39,286 nt of DNA from Pediococcus inopinatus (lineage in GTDB: Bacteria > Bacillota > Bacilli > Lactobacillales > Lactobacillaceae), in contig NZ_CP019984.1 in assembly GCF_002982135.1 (NCBI RefSeq), forward strand, positions 1 through 39,286. Direction: 5' to 3'. Within the stretch, counting starts at the first letter, position 1, and each line of letters starts with the position of its first letter. A program made the translations under genes and the position numbers. The notes beneath the pieces are model-generated. The model saw only the letters and a list, made by a program, of their open reading frames with translations. It had not been told where the DNA came from and did no database searches. This document shows positions 1 through 11,769 of this stretch, in pieces.

Positions 1-81
1 AAAAATTATTTGTACGCGGTTATCCCGACTGGTTTGCTCTCAGGGCTTGTATTTTGGCTTCTGACGCATTTCTTTGCTTAA
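1..81 (+). CDS. mobB: MobB mobilization protein, C-terminal end only
   Basis: The last 26 codons of the mobB gene seen whole at 14079-14660 and 28682-29263. The fragment holds the hydrophobic membrane segment and ends at TAA (79-81). The contig starts inside this gene, so the truncation is positional and not biological. Confidence 0.85.
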   Translation, partial: KNYLYAVIPTGLLSGLVFWLLTHFFA

Positions 82-245
82 CAGGTGTATTTATATTAAA
101 TTATCTTTAAAATGGCTTAGAATGCAAAATAAGTCCTCCTAGCACTATCTGGGCTGTCCGCCGAGCGTCAGTCGAGGCTTCTTCTGAGCCACGTCTTTTG
201 GTTTTGAATTTAGCGAGTGAACGAAGTGAACGCTGCAAGCAAAAT

Positions 246-274
246 GTGAGCGTGATTTTCGCTCACTCCTTTTT
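246..274 (+). terminator. Probable terminator after mobB
   Basis: Seven-base stem GTGAGCG/CGCTCAC with a seven-base loop, followed by TCC and a run of five T. It lies downstream of the mob genes and before the origin repeats. Same element at 14826 and 29429. Confidence 0.5.
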
Positions 275-308
275 GGTTTGGGGCACGGAGACCCCCGCCT
301 CTTATATA

Positions 309-344
309 ACCTCTTTTAAAACCTCTTTTAAAACCTCTTTTAAG
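309..344. repeat. Three 12-bp direct repeats near the origin
   Basis: Three tandem copies of ACCTCTTTTAAA just upstream of the iterons, next to an A+T-rich stretch. They may belong to the origin's melting region (inference). Same as 14890-14925. Confidence 0.7.
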
Positions 345-386
345 GGCATGTTCCACGTTACTCTCCCAAGCGTTTCACAAATGTTT

Positions 387-473
387 GGGGGTCCAATTGT
401 CTGTTTATGGGGTCCAATTGTCTGTTTATAGGGGTCCAATTGTCTGTTTATGGGGGTCCAATTGTCTGTTTAT
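387..473. repeat. Iteron array of the replication origin (one unit one base short)
   Basis: Four tandem ~22-bp repeats with the core GGTCCAATTGTCTGTTTAT. The second unit is 21 bp because its G-run is one shorter than at 14990, consistent with a sequence error at the contig edge. Probable Rep binding sites. Confidence 0.85.
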
Positions 474-530
474 GGGTCTCGTCTTGAGGTTCCGGCCTTA
501 ATGGTAGCCTCTGATTTAGGAGGTGGTTTT

Positions 531-1457
531 TTGAGCAACGAACTAGTTAAATATCAACCGGAGTTAAATACAATTCCTCTGCGTAAATTTAGTCCTGTTG
601 AGATGAATTTATTTTTCAATTGTGTCTAGAATGCGTGATAAGGGTGACCAAACCGTCCGCTTTAGCTTTGACCAGCTAAAAGAGTTAAGTAATTACAAAC
701 CCACAGCTAATCGGCGCTTTATCGACGATATTAAACGCACCTACGACCACTTGATGGACTTGCGTTTCGGTAGCCAAAGCAAAAGTGGGTTGTCGTTCGA
801 AAGATTTGTCATGTTTACCAAATTTAAGATCAACGGTGACGTAGACGAGCCGTACGTTGACGTAGAAATCTACAAAGACGCTTTGCCCTTGCTGAACAAT
901 CTAGAGAGTTGGGTGCGGTATGCACTTATCGAGTTTCGCGACCTAAAAAGTAGCTATGCCAAAACCATGTTTCGATTACTCAAAGGCTATCGGACAACTG
1001 GATACGCCTACTTTTCCAAAGCAGATTTTGATGAGTTACTTGATATTCCAAAAACTTATCGGCAAGGCGACATTAACAAAAAAGTAATAAAACCAATCAA
1101 AGAAGAACTTACCCCCCTATTTCGTGGGCTAACTGTCCGCAAGAAATACGGTAAAAGGCGAGGAAAGCCTGTTATTGGCTATTCTTTTGCATGGAAACCC
1201 GAAAAGAAAGATGCCAATGATTTCTCACAAGGCCAATTACAAGATGAGCGTCAAAAGCTTTTTAATATTCAGCATAATGGTGAATTAACAGAGCAGGAAA
1301 AATGGCGCGCCATTGACAAGGTTAAGGGTTAACTTTAGGCTCTACTGAGAAACAAGCATTGGCTGATAAACAGGCCGAGCACGATAAAAAAATAAGAGAT
1401 CAAGCAAGACAAGAAGCACTTGCTGAACTCCTAAAGGGGTTTGGAAATCATGCCTAA
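531..1457 (+). pseudogene. repA: Replication initiator Rep, copy frameshifted by probable sequence errors
   Basis: Same gene as the intact copy at 15116-16045. The TTG start at 531 and its ribosome site are present. Two bases are missing from a T-run near 614, and one G is missing near 1327 (AAGGG here, AAGGGG in the other copies). The long open stretch therefore runs only 622-1332. Both intact copies lack these changes, so this is most likely an assembly-edge artefact. Confidence 0.85.
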
Positions 1458-1972
1458 AACTATTAGAGAACTTGCTGATGAATTGGGCGTTTCAAAGCAA
1501 AGAATTCAACAAATTATCGCCAAATTATCGGCAAGCAAAACACCAAATAAGGAAGGCAATAGATACGTTTTAAACGCCCAAGATGTCAAAAATATAAAGG
1601 ATTTGATGGGTTTTGATAATGACAAGTCATCGACAAGTGAATCGACAAATAGACTTGTCGATTATGATGTTTACTTAGATGTGATAGATTCCATAAAAGA
1701 AAAAGATGAACAGATAAAAATTTTATTAGAAGTTCAAAAACAAACACAAAATCTTCTAGATCAGCAACAACGGTTAGCATTACAGGATAAAAAAATTTTA
1801 GAAGAATATAAGGCAGAGATCAAAGATTTAAAAGCATTAAATATGCCGCCACAAGATATAAAAAAAGAGAATTCTTCTCCAAAGAAACAACAGACTATAT
1901 AAAAGGATCGCCACAAAAGCCAAATAAAAAAAGTGGTGGCAATTTAAAAAAACGAGGGCAAAAAATGATTGA
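1450..1972 (+). pseudogene. repB: RepB/DUF536-like protein, copy frameshifted by probable sequence error
   Basis: Equivalent to 30641-31165. It begins at ATG 1450 overlapping the rep stop. It has the correct seven-A run, but an A is missing in the following CCAAAG stretch, so translation ends early at 1902 with a false C-terminus. The in-frame end of the true gene would be the TGA at 1970-1972, overlapping the mod start. Confidence 0.8.
1629..1662. repeat. 10-bp inverted repeat inside repB
   Basis: ATCGACAAGT and ACTTGTCGAT form perfect 10-bp arms around a 14-base spacer, with further TCGACAA direct repeats in and before it. Same as 16217-16250 and 30820-30853. Confidence 0.7.
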
Positions 1973-3904
1973 TTCAAAAATTATGAGACAACAAAGTCTA
2001 TTTGAAGGAATTTGGTAACACATACTTTTCAGATAAAGGCACTCTAAAGCGCAACAAAGTAATAGAAGACTCGATGCTTATACGCCTATATTGATGAAGG
2101 CATTACTAGCCAATCAACTAATTCATGATACCTATACTGAGTCAGTTGTTATAGATGATAAAAGTGTAGAGATTTTAAGTTAAATCAATTTATTGAAATG
2201 TTTACATATAAAGAATACTGGCAAGATAGCTACACAAAATTTGAAAATAAAATTGGCCTGACTGCTGGCGGTAAGTTTATTGATGAGACTGCTGATGTTG
2301 TGTTAGATTTTCCCTTCAAAGATACCGTTTTAAAAGCTGGTATGACGAAAGAAGATCAAAAAGATGCTGACGAACCCTTTTTGCATGAAACGATTGCTAA
2401 GGCTGAAATTGATCAATTATTAGAACCTAAAATATTTGTAAATGCTACTAAGTATGATCAAGAAATTTAGACGGTGCACCAGTTGATAATTTTGAGGATA
2501 ATAATTTGATTATCAAGGGAAATAACCTGATTGCCCTGCATAGTTTGAAACAACGCTACCTTGGTAAAGTAAAGATGATTTATCTCGACCCACCTTATTA
2601 TTTGATGAAACAAAGCCGGCGGATGCTTTTAAATATAACTCGAATTTCAAACTTTCTACGTGGTTGATCTCATGAAAAATAGATTGGAATTGCAAATGAA
2701 CTACTCACTGATGGTGGAGTAATTTTTATTTCGATGGGTGAAGACGGTCAGGCTCATTTGAAATTGTTGATGGATAACATTTTTGGTAGGTCTAATTTTG
2801 TACAAACGTTTATTTGGCGAAATACAGATAATGCTGATTCTTTGGGAAAAAGAGTCGTTCTAGCGTTGAGTATGTACATGCCTATGAGAAAATAAAGATA
2901 GTTCCGTACGATGGATTGGTAAAAAAACGGAAAATGGAGATGCACCATTGCTAAATACCGGAAATCCAGTCGGAACGCTAACGTTTAAGCCGGGAATAAT
3001 TAGATTTAAGATTTCTGATGGTATATATCCTGCAGGTAAATATGAATCATTGGAGGCTTTGACAGATATTATCGTTGAAGATGGGAAAATTCTAACGAAA
3101 TCAAGCTCCGAGGTACATTTAAATGGGGACAGAAAAACTTAAACAACGAGGTTGCGAAAGGTGGCGACTTCATAATTAAAAGTGATAAGTTTTCAATTCG
3201 TTATCAAAAGGCAGAAGGTTCAACTATGCGCCTGAAAAATTCGTGGATGGCCCTTATCTGTCAAAAATTTTGGTGTAGGAAGTAACGAAGATGCTAAATC
3301 ACATATTGGTACGCTTGGGTTAGATTTTAGTTTCTCAAAACCAGAGTCTTTGATTGCCTACTTTATTAGAGCAGTTACGCAAGAAAACGATATTGTTATG
3401 GACTTCTTCATGGGGTCAGGTACAACTCAAGCAGCAGCTTTGAAGATGAATCGTCGATTTATTGGAGTGGAGCAACTTGATTATATTTCCGATGGCGTGG
3501 AGCGATTAAATAAGGCGCTTGAGGGAGAACAAGGTGGTATCTCTAAAGACGTTAATTGGCAAGGTGGCGGATCATTTGTCTATGCTGAATTAATGGAAAA
3601 GAACCAAGGTTATCTCAAAGATGTCCAACAGGCCGAAACAACAAAGCAATTAGAAGATGTTGTTCATCGCATGATTGAAGGCGGCGCTGATTTTGATTTC
3701 CGCGTTGATGTCGAAAAAGTCCTGCAAGATCCTGAATATCAAACGATGTCATTGGCTGATAAAAAGCAGCTGATGGTCAAGGTCATTGATAAGAATCAGT
3801 TGTATTATGCTTACAGTGATATGGAAGATCGTGATGTACAAGAGCTGATGTCTGAGAGTGATATTACCTTTAATAAGAGCTTTTATGGGGAGCGTGATCT
3901 GTAA
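1965..3904 (+). pseudogene. mod: Type III DNA methyltransferase Mod, copy frameshifted by probable sequence errors
   Basis: Same gene as the intact copy at 16554-18506. It has many single-base losses, including near 1985, 2074, 2177, 2466 and 2600. Only fragments read open, for example 2198-2470 and 3350-3904, the latter holding the FMGSGTT cofactor motif. Nothing suggests real decay, because the other copies are clean. Confidence 0.85.
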
Positions 3905-6515
3905 TGGTCAAAAAGAAAGCACGAGAACTTGTCTTACCCATTGTTCATGAGATTAAAGACTATGCGAGTGATTTTTAAAAAACGATGAACCCAGACATTC
4001 TTTTGTTTATCCGGACTACATTAAGCACAACCTCAAACATCAGCTACGTGATTATCAAAAGCAATCACTATACAACCTGAATTACACGCAAAAAGATGAC
4101 CATGTTGCCAGTCGCTTCAAACAATTGTTATTCCATATGGCCACTGGTTCTGGAAAAACTGATGTGATGGCAGCCGATATATTGTATTTTTACCATGAAT
4201 TTGGCTATCAAAATTTTCTTTTTGTCGTTAATACAAACGCGGTGATTGCCAAAACGCGTGAAAACATGATGAATGTTCAATCACCAAAGTATCTCTTTTC
4301 ACAACCAATAAGTATTGATGGGATTCAGATTGAATTGCGAGAAGTCACCCGCTTTCCAACAAATAGTGAACCAGGGGTGATCTACTTGCGGCTAACAACC
4401 ATCCAAACTTTAGCAAATGAGTTAAATACACCACGCGAAAATGGCTTAACTTATGGCGATTTAGAGAAACAGAAGTTGATTATTCTAGCGGATGAAGCAC
4501 ATCATTTTTCTGCTGGAACTAAGAGCAAAGCAGATCAAAAAAATAAAGCTTGGGAGTATGTCTTAGACCGTATTCGACAAGCTAATAAAGCAAATCGTCA
4601 GTTAGAATTTACAGCCACGATCGATTTAAATAACGAGTTTATTTACGAAAAATATCGTGATAAAATCATTTTTCAATATGACTTAAAAGAGTTCCAAAAT
4701 GCAGGATATTCAAAAAAAATTGCTCGTTTGCAAGCCAATGCTGATGATAACGAAAAGATGCTAAACGCGGGATTGTTATCACAATATCGTAAGCGGATGG
4801 CGATTCAGGCGGGTGTGAAAGATTTTAAGCCGGTTATTTTATTTAAATCCAATAAAATAGCTGTTTCAAAAGCGGCTCGTGATCAATTTTTGACGATGAT
4901 GGATCGGCTAACTGCTGAAGATCTGGCGCAATTTATTGCAAAGCAACTACAAACCACGCAATCGTCTACTTTGCGCCAAGCCTATACTTATTATCAAACA
5001 GTTGATATGGGGAGCTTGGTACGTGAATTGCAACGTGATTTTCAACCATTGAATACAATTAATGTTAATGATACGAGTAGCAATGGGATTTTAGGGGACT
5101 TAAATGATTTACGTAATTTGAATACTTTAGAGGAACCAAGTAATCCCTTTAGAGCTATTTTTGCCGTCGCCAAACTTTCTGAAGGTTGGGATGTTTTAAA
5201 TTTGTATGATATTGTCCGAATTGGTGAGCAACCTATTACGTCAACACAAACTAATAGTGAGGCGCAATTAATTGGTCGTGGTGCGCGATACAATCCCTTC
5301 GTCTATGAGGATGCAACCTCTTTCACGCGACGATTTGACCATAATACGCCAGAATTACAGATATTAGAGTCCTTACACTATCACACGATTAACGATAAAA
5401 AATATATTGATAATCTGACGAAGTCCTTTGAAACAATGCAGCTACAAGTTGAAGATGATAAGGACTTTGATATTTTAACCACGACGGTTAAAAAGTCATT
5501 TAAGAAATCTGATGTCTATCAATATGGCAAGCTGTATTACAATGACGTTGAAGATGTTCCTGAAAGTGAATACAATGGTTTGGCAAAATATGGGGTCCCT
5601 GTTGCAGAACTACCTACCGTTAACATTGAGACAGCAACCCTAGAAGCAACGGCCTTTGATACACAAAATGTTGCAGGTATGAATGAGACACGGCTGGTAA
5701 AGATTGATGAGGCACTCGTTAAAAAATCAATGGCACGGAATCCTTTCTTCAGATTCAATACCATGAAAAAATATATGCCGACGCTAAATTCTATATCTGA
5801 GTTTATGTATGATGCGCAGTGGCTAGGACAGCTAAAAGAAATCCAAGCGACGGTATCAACTGGTGCAGATACAGTGCTTAGTCGAGAAACGCAGCTATTA
5901 GTCGTTGAAAAATATCTAGCGTATATTCAACGCATGTTAATCATGAACTACAAGCGTCAACGTGGGACTAATAAATTTATTGGATTGCCAATTAAGGAAG
6001 TCGTTCAGGACTATCAAAAGCGTGTTCCCGTTAACTATTCTAATGCTGGTGTTCATGAGTCAATTCAAACTTATGACTATAAAAAGGCACCGTGGTTTGT
6101 CTATAACGAAGCCATCGTCGACAAATTAGAACGTAGCTTAATTGAACTGATCCAAGACTATGTTGAAGAACTGCAAAACAAGTATAAAGATGTTTACCTC
6201 ATTCGTAGTGATGAGCGTAATACTAAGCTGAAATTACATGAATTTGCCGATAATGTGTCTCACTATGCTGGTTTCTTGCCGGACTTTGTCTTGTATTTAG
6301 CTAATGAATCTTATATTTATCAGATTTATATTGAACCTAAAGGCACTCAATTACTTGATCAAGATCAGTGGAAAGAGGACTTGCTAACGAGTATTTCTCC
6401 TGATAGTGTGGATGTTATAGGTGAAAATGAAAAAGTTAAGTTATATGGTGTCAGGTTTTACGTGTCAGGTGACTCACGACAAATAAGAAAGAAAATAGAA
6501 ATATTTACAGACTAA
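3904..6515 (+). pseudogene. res: Type III restriction subunit Res, copy with one early frameshift
   Basis: Same as 18506-21118. One T is missing from the T-run at 3972-3976 (five here, six in units 2 and 3), shifting the frame after about 24 codons. From about 3977 on the frame is open to 6515, and the Walker A, DEAH, GRGAR and C-terminal nuclease motifs are all present. This is the right-most error at the left edge. Confidence 0.9.
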
Positions 6516-6534
6516 ATGAAGGAGGTTCATTGCA

Positions 6535-7614
6535 ATGGGCATAAAGCCATCTAAAAGCAGACAAAATTTAATTGATAATCTAGATTGTAGATTACTCAAT
6601 ATCCCAGATAATAAAAAAGCACTACAATTATTGACCAATTTAAACTATTTTCAAGTAGTCAATGGCCTGGAAAATATATTTCTTACTACAGTTCATCCTA
6701 AAAAATTTAATAAAGTATCCATTTTTGATTTTGAGCGTTTGTACTATGATAGTAAAAAAATAGCAACTGAAATATCGAGAGCCCTAGATGATTTTGAAGA
6801 ACGTTTAAAGAGCTCTATATCTTATCATTTTAGTCAGTCGTATTGCATGAATATCAATGATACAATGCAATATACTAACAAAAATAATTATCGAGATGAT
6901 GCTGAATTTGATGGATACCCACTTAATTCAGAACAATATGCAAAAATTATACAAACTTTCAAGGCAACCGAATCCAGAAATAAATTTTTATTTTTTCAAC
7001 CGTGGTTCCTAACAAGTCTTGTTCAAAAAAACGATCATATTAATCAATCTTTCTACAGAGATATTCAATATACCGCTCCTAACAATGTTATGACTTATCA
7101 GTATGACTCTCAGGTGGCAGTTCCTTTGTGGGTAGCCATTGAAACTTTGCCGTTTGGTTCGCTAATCTATTTGTGTCATTATCTAAAAGATGATGAAATG
7201 AGTAATGTTTTAAATGATTTTGGATTAACAGCCAACGATAGAATAATATTTTTAAATGTTTTAGATGTTTTAAAAGAATTAAGGAATCATATTGCTCATG
7301 GTAACCTCTTATTAAGATTTCAAACACCTGCTTATATTAAATTTACCAATGATTTTGTAAATCGATTTGAATTGAATCCCAAGTCAAGAGGAACAACTGG
7401 TGCTAATCGACGTGTTTCATATGCATCAAAAATATACCTCTATGATTCCTTAAAAATTTTGCATCATTTTGATTCAACGAAAACAGTGGTAAAACAATTC
7501 AAAAAAATGTTTTACCACAACATGAAAAATATGAAACAAGGTGAAATATATAATAAACGTATTCTAAAGGCGATAGATGCTCCCAGCTACAGAGCATTAA
7601 AAAATTTGACGTAA
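6535..7614 (+). CDS. Abi_2 family (AbiD/AbiF-like) HEPN abortive-infection protein
   Basis: Identical to 21138-22217, where it is described. It is intact in this copy (359 aa), with a strong GAAGGAGG ribosome site, 19 bases after the res stop. Confidence 0.85.
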   Translation: MGIKPSKSRQNLIDNLDCRLLNIPDNKKALQLLTNLNYFQVVNGLENIFLTTVHPKKFNKVSIFDFERLYYDSKKIATEISRALDDFEERLKSSISYHFSQSYCMNINDTMQYTNKNNYRDDAEFDGYPLNSEQYAKIIQTFKATESRNKFLFFQPWFLTSLVQKNDHINQSFYRDIQYTAPNNVMTYQYDSQVAVPLWVAIETLPFGSLIYLCHYLKDDEMSNVLNDFGLTANDRIIFLNVLDVLKELRNHIAHGNLLLRFQTPAYIKFTNDFVNRFELNPKSRGTTGANRRVSYASKIYLYDSLKILHHFDSTKTVVKQFKKMFYHNMKNMKQGEIYNKRILKAIDAPSYRALKNLT

Positions 7615-7702
7615 TGATATTTAATATATATACTATACATACATACTAAATAAGGCTCCTAACGAGCACTCGCCGTTAATCAATTGGTTAATGACGTCGA
7701 TA

Positions 7703-7746
7703 AAATACCCATGTAACTATTTAATTATAGTTATATGGGTATTTTT
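7703..7746. terminator. Hairpin terminator downstream of the abi gene
   Basis: Long stem AAATACCCAT…/…ATGGGTATTT followed by T's, the same as at 22306-22349. Confidence 0.8.
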
Positions 7747-7807
7747 GGATAGATTCATTAATACAAGGGTCTATAAATTACAAATACCCCCTCAAAAACA
7801 TTGAAAG

Positions 7808-7856
7808 AATAGCCCCTAATATCCATAATATAGATATTGGGGGTTATTTGTTTTTA
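7808..7856. terminator. Hairpin terminator between converging abi and yoeB
   Basis: Stem AATAGCCCCTAATATC / GATATTGGGGGTTATT with flanking T-rich and A-rich ends, the same as 22411-22459. It could serve both strands. Confidence 0.75.
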
Positions 7857-7885
7857 ATATTTAATTTATAACGCATGCCAAGCCA

Positions 7886-8200
7886 CTAGTTTTTTCGGGA
7901 ATTAGGTTTACCGCTCATTTCAAGATTACCACTTTCATAATGGGCCCAACATGAATATATTTCAACTATTTTAGTTGCTTTATCAATGGTATAAACGACG
8001 CGATGTTGACCATTCATTCTTCGAGAATAGTACCCAGCTGCAGGTGGTGTTAACTTTTCAAATGACTGTACTGGTTTATATGGATTAGATTCTAATACAC
8101 TTTTTATTTCTTCAAAGGATTGACGTAATGGGCTTCTTAAAACTTTTTTTAAATCACCCTTAGCTGATGATTTTATTTTTACTTTCCAACGATTACTCAC
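7886..8200 (-). CDS. yoeB: Txe/YoeB family mRNA-interferase toxin
   Basis: Identical to the copy at 22489-22803 (104 aa from GTG). It overlaps the end of its antitoxin gene by eight bases. See that entry for motifs and the unusual C-terminal tail. Confidence 0.85.
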   Translation of the reverse strand: MSNRWKVKIKSSAKGDLKKVLRSPLRQSFEEIKSVLESNPYKPVQSFEKLTPPAAGYYSRRMNGQHRVVYTIDKATKIVEIYSCWAHYESGNLEMSGKPNSRKN

Positions 8201-8453
8201 GATCAATTTCTTTGATCATTTCATCTAGATCAACTGATTCATCATCTTTACGGCTGAAGGTGGCTTGAATCTGACCATTCATCATTAAGTTCATGGTTTC
8301 CTGTAATGCGTCGTAGTCTTTTTTCCCAATCAAAACGGCACTACGACTGTCATTGGATCCTGCAATAATAACAGGTTTGGAGTCCCGATTAGCATCTTTT
8401 ATAAGTGAAAATAGATTGGTTCGCGCTGTAGTTGGATTAATAATTTTTTCCAT
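8193..8453 (-). CDS. yefM: Phd/YefM family antitoxin
   Basis: Identical to 22796-23056 (86 aa). First gene of the minus-strand toxin-antitoxin operon, with a GAGGAGG ribosome site before its ATG. Confidence 0.85.
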   Translation of the reverse strand: MEKIINPTTARTNLFSLIKDANRDSKPVIIAGSNDSRSAVLIGKKDYDALQETMNLMMNGQIQATFSRKDDESVDLDEMIKEIDRE

Positions 8454-8480
8454 ATGGTTCCCCTCCTCAACTTATCTAAT

Positions 8481-8510
8481 ATTATAGGCGTACATGATAA
8501 CGTACGTCAA
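8481..8510 (-). promoter_or_regulatory. Promoter and operator of yefM-yoeB
   Basis: Minus-strand TTGACG and TATAAT boxes 18 bases apart, with a CGTAC…GTACG inverted repeat between them. Same as 23084-23113. Confidence 0.7.
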
Positions 8511-8547
8511 TTGCAAACTATTATATCGCCAAAGGAGATTATGACTT

Positions 8548-9135
8548 ATGCAACAAATCGTCCTACCCATCAAAGATTCAAATGTCCTTAAAGAAGTTCA
8601 AGATACCTTGCTTCATAGTTTTAAAGCCGGTCAACGCAACTACACCATTTTTCAAGTGGGCAAAGCGACCTTGTTACGTGTGAGCGATGTTATGAGACTC
8701 CGCTGGGCAGATGTCTTCAATGAAAATGGTACCGTGCGTCAGAATGCGTTTATCCACGATAAAAAAACGGGCAAAGCCAATTTGCTCTACTTAAAACCAG
8801 TTCAAACGGGTTTATTAGCCTATCAAGGGTGGTTACAAGAAAATCATCTGGCCTCAGAATGGTTGTTTTCTTCGATTCAGCACCCTGATCGACATATCAC
8901 GGAAAAACAGTTCTACAAAATCATGAGCAAGGTTGGTGATCTGTTAGGAATTAATTATCTAGGTACCCATACGATGTGCAAAACAGGTGCTTATCGCGTC
9001 TATACGCAATCAAATTTTAATATTGGCTTAGTCATGCACTTGTTAAATCATTCTAGTGAAGCCATGACACTAGCTTACTTAGGCTTGGATCAAGCCAGTC
9101 AAGAAACCATGCTCGATCAAATTGATTTTGGATAA
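8548..9135 (+). CDS. Short tyrosine recombinase with Cys in place of catalytic Arg
   Basis: Identical to 23151-23738 (195 aa), where the active-site residues are listed. The TGC codon replacing the expected arginine is present here too, so it is not a one-copy read error. Confidence 0.85.
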   Translation: MQQIVLPIKDSNVLKEVQDTLLHSFKAGQRNYTIFQVGKATLLRVSDVMRLRWADVFNENGTVRQNAFIHDKKTGKANLLYLKPVQTGLLAYQGWLQENHLASEWLFSSIQHPDRHITEKQFYKIMSKVGDLLGINYLGTHTMCKTGAYRVYTQSNFNIGLVMHLLNHSSEAMTLAYLGLDQASQETMLDQIDFG

Positions 9136-9317
9136 CTATGTGTGCCAATGCCAGCAAAAAACTGTTCACCTAGAAGCTGAATAAAACAAGAAGTGCCTAC
9201 ACCTATAAATGCACATTGATGTGTATATAAAATGAGCAAAATAAATAACGAACACTCAAGCATTAACATATACTATGCTAAGATTTGATAAGAACAAAAA
9301 AATGGGACGTGATATTT

Positions 9318-11165
9318 ATGAAACTTATTAAGTTTGGTATCAAAAATTTTAGAGGTTTCGGAAATGAATTACAAGAAGTAAAAATAGATAATTTCACTTG
9401 CTTAGTTGGTAAAAATGATGCCGGAAAGTCTTCTATCTTCGACGCTATGGATGTGTTTTTTAACGGTTTTAAAAATATTGATTCTGATGATGCACATATA
9501 GACTCACATGGTAATCGTGCAAAAAAGGTTGAATTGTCGGGGACGTTTGATGTTGAAGATTCTCAAATAAAAATAGAATCTGTTCCAACTTCTCTGGGAG
9601 CTGAGGGATTACTTAACAGCGAAGGGCAGCTTAAAATAGTGCAAGAAATATCTTCACCAAGCAAAAGTGGAATAAAAACTTTTATTATGGCGTTTTTACC
9701 AGATTTGGATGAGGTAAAAGATATACATACTTTGAAAAATTCGGCTTTAAAGAAAAGATTTAATAAAATTAAAGAGGATAATCATATTACCGGATGGGAT
9801 AAAATACCTCAAACTACTAATACACTTATGCGCAAAGCAATAATTAATTACTATGAAAATAAACTCCCTGCCCAAAGTAGCATTCCTGTGAAAGTCCCTA
9901 TAGACAAGGAGGGGGGTAAAGATCTATGGAGTTCAATAAATAAAGGTTTGCCACTCTTCCAATTATTTAAGACTGACAGGGATAATAATGATTCAGATGC
10001 TGAAATTCAAAATCCCTTGAAAGCTATAACTAAAAAAACCCTTCAAGGAAAGTTACAAGAACAGCTAGATACTATAACATCCACAATTAAAGCAGAAACA
10101 ATAAAACAAGCTAATAAAACTCTTGAGAAACTAAATGAGATGGATCCTGATCTGGCTAGTCAAATAACTCCTACGTTTGATGATCCATCATGGCAAAATA
10201 TTTTTAAATTTTCGTTAGACACCGATCAAATTCCTCTAAATAAAAGAGGGAGTGGAACCCGGAGATTAATCCTTTTAAACTTTTTTCGAGCTGAAGCAGA
10301 ACAGGCAAAAGATGAATCCAATAGCAATAATATTATATATGCTTTTGAAGAACCAGAAACTGCTCAACATATAGATCACCAAAAAATACTAATGGAATCT
10401 TTCAAAAAAATAGCGGAACAGGCTAATCAACAAGTTTTAATCACGACACACAGTCCTGAATTAGCTGGATTAACTGATGTGGATAACATTAGAGAAGTTA
10501 CACAAAATAATTATATAAGTAAAATAGACAACTCACCAAGTTTATTACGTATTTCTGATGAGTTAGGTATTTTCCCTAATATTTTGGGCATGCCAGGTAA
10601 ATTAAGAATGGTTATTTTTGTGGAAGGACCCAACGATGTTAAATTTTTAAGACTATTTTTATCTAAATATTGTTCGGATTTTGTTACTCAAAATGATCTC
10701 CTTATAATTCCCTTTGGAGGTGGGGCCTTAAAACATTGGCTTGATCTAGATGTATTAAAATCTATAAATCCATGTACGTATTATATTTTTGATAACGATA
10801 AGGCTGGAAAGGAATATGAACGTAAGTTAGAAAAGTTGGGAAAGAAATTAAGTTCTCATGTGTGGAAATTAGGCCCCATTGAGTTTTATTTTCCTTATGA
10901 AACCTATTTACATGAAGCTACGTCAATTAATAAAAGCAGACATAATACAGATCCGGATAAGCTTTTAACCATAATATCTAAAGAAAATTATCATATAGCT
11001 GACTATAAAAAAAATATAGAACCTGTTAAAGGGGCGCTTTGGAGTAAATTTAAAGAAATAACAGACAATGGTCAATTAGCTAGTTATTGGTCTAGTGATA
11101 GTAATATAAATTCAGAATTCAAAGATTTAGCAGCTGAATTAAAATCCTGCTATGAAAACGATTAA
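9318..11165 (+). CDS. OLD-family ATP-dependent nuclease (AAA ATPase + Toprim)
   Basis: Identical to 23921-25768 (615 aa), where domains are described. ATG at 9318 is preferred to an in-frame upstream TTG at 9285. Confidence 0.85.
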   Translation: MKLIKFGIKNFRGFGNELQEVKIDNFTCLVGKNDAGKSSIFDAMDVFFNGFKNIDSDDAHIDSHGNRAKKVELSGTFDVEDSQIKIESVPTSLGAEGLLNSEGQLKIVQEISSPSKSGIKTFIMAFLPDLDEVKDIHTLKNSALKKRFNKIKEDNHITGWDKIPQTTNTLMRKAIINYYENKLPAQSSIPVKVPIDKEGGKDLWSSINKGLPLFQLFKTDRDNNDSDAEIQNPLKAITKKTLQGKLQEQLDTITSTIKAETIKQANKTLEKLNEMDPDLASQITPTFDDPSWQNIFKFSLDTDQIPLNKRGSGTRRLILLNFFRAEAEQAKDESNSNNIIYAFEEPETAQHIDHQKILMESFKKIAEQANQQVLITTHSPELAGLTDVDNIREVTQNNYISKIDNSPSLLRISDELGIFPNILGMPGKLRMVIFVEGPNDVKFLRLFLSKYCSDFVTQNDLLIIPFGGGALKHWLDLDVLKSINPCTYYIFDNDKAGKEYERKLEKLGKKLSSHVWKLGPIEFYFPYETYLHEATSINKSRHNTDPDKLLTIISKENYHIADYKKNIEPVKGALWSKFKEITDNGQLASYWSSDSNINSEFKDLAAELKSCYEND

Positions 11166-11217
11166 GGCTTATAGTTTATAATATTTCAAAAATTTTAAAG
11201 TTATAGAAAGGAATCCT

Positions 11218-11355
11218 ATCACCAAAATTATTTGGCTGTTTGTCGGTTTTACCGCTTTATTTTTTAATAAAAACGTAAGTCTTATCTTTACTGCCTATTT
11301 TCTAATTGCTTATTTTTTTCTGTTTATTCCGACAAAATACCGTTTTAGTCATTGA
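11218..11355 (+). pseudogene. Remnant small membrane protein lacking a start codon (ATC)
   Basis: Same as 25821-25958. There is a good ribosome site, but the expected ATG position reads ATC. Confidence 0.4.
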
Positions 11356-11427
11356 CAAAGATCTTGGTCGGACAAAGTGTTTTAGCTATTCTGAGCTTAA
11401 ACATGGCGGCCAGTCACTAATACCGGA

Positions 11428-11697
11428 TTGATTTGGTGCGTTGCTAGTACCAGGAAACCCGCTGTGGCTAAGAGTTGTTCTTATGTTACCGGTGATCCTG
11501 GGGGTACCATCGAAGCTCTCTTTGGTTCGTCGTCGACTTATTATAATCAACAATCTGCAACACTGATCCGGCCAGAAGCATTTGCGACTTTAAAACAGCC
11601 CATTCTTTACGCTTATCAATTAGGGGGCACACCGGTTGATAACGCTTATTGGTTTGAAGATAACCGCATGAAAGCCTTAGTTGCATCAGCCGATTAA
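11428..11697 (+). pseudogene. Possible C-terminal remnant of a TraG/VirD4-like coupling protein
   Basis: Same as 26031-26300. An 89-codon open stretch with no ribosome site of its own; see that entry. Confidence 0.35.
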
Positions 11698-11700
11698 AAT

Positions 11701-11747
11701 ATACAGTAATAAAATTTGTTTACTGTATTATACCAAAAAGGTATAAT
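11701..11747 (+). promoter_or_regulatory. higBA promoter with two inverted repeats
   Basis: TTTACT and TATAAT boxes 17 bases apart, each overlapped by its own inverted repeat. Same as 26304-26350. Confidence 0.7.
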
Positions 11748-11769
11748 GATTATTGAGGTGGAAGAATGT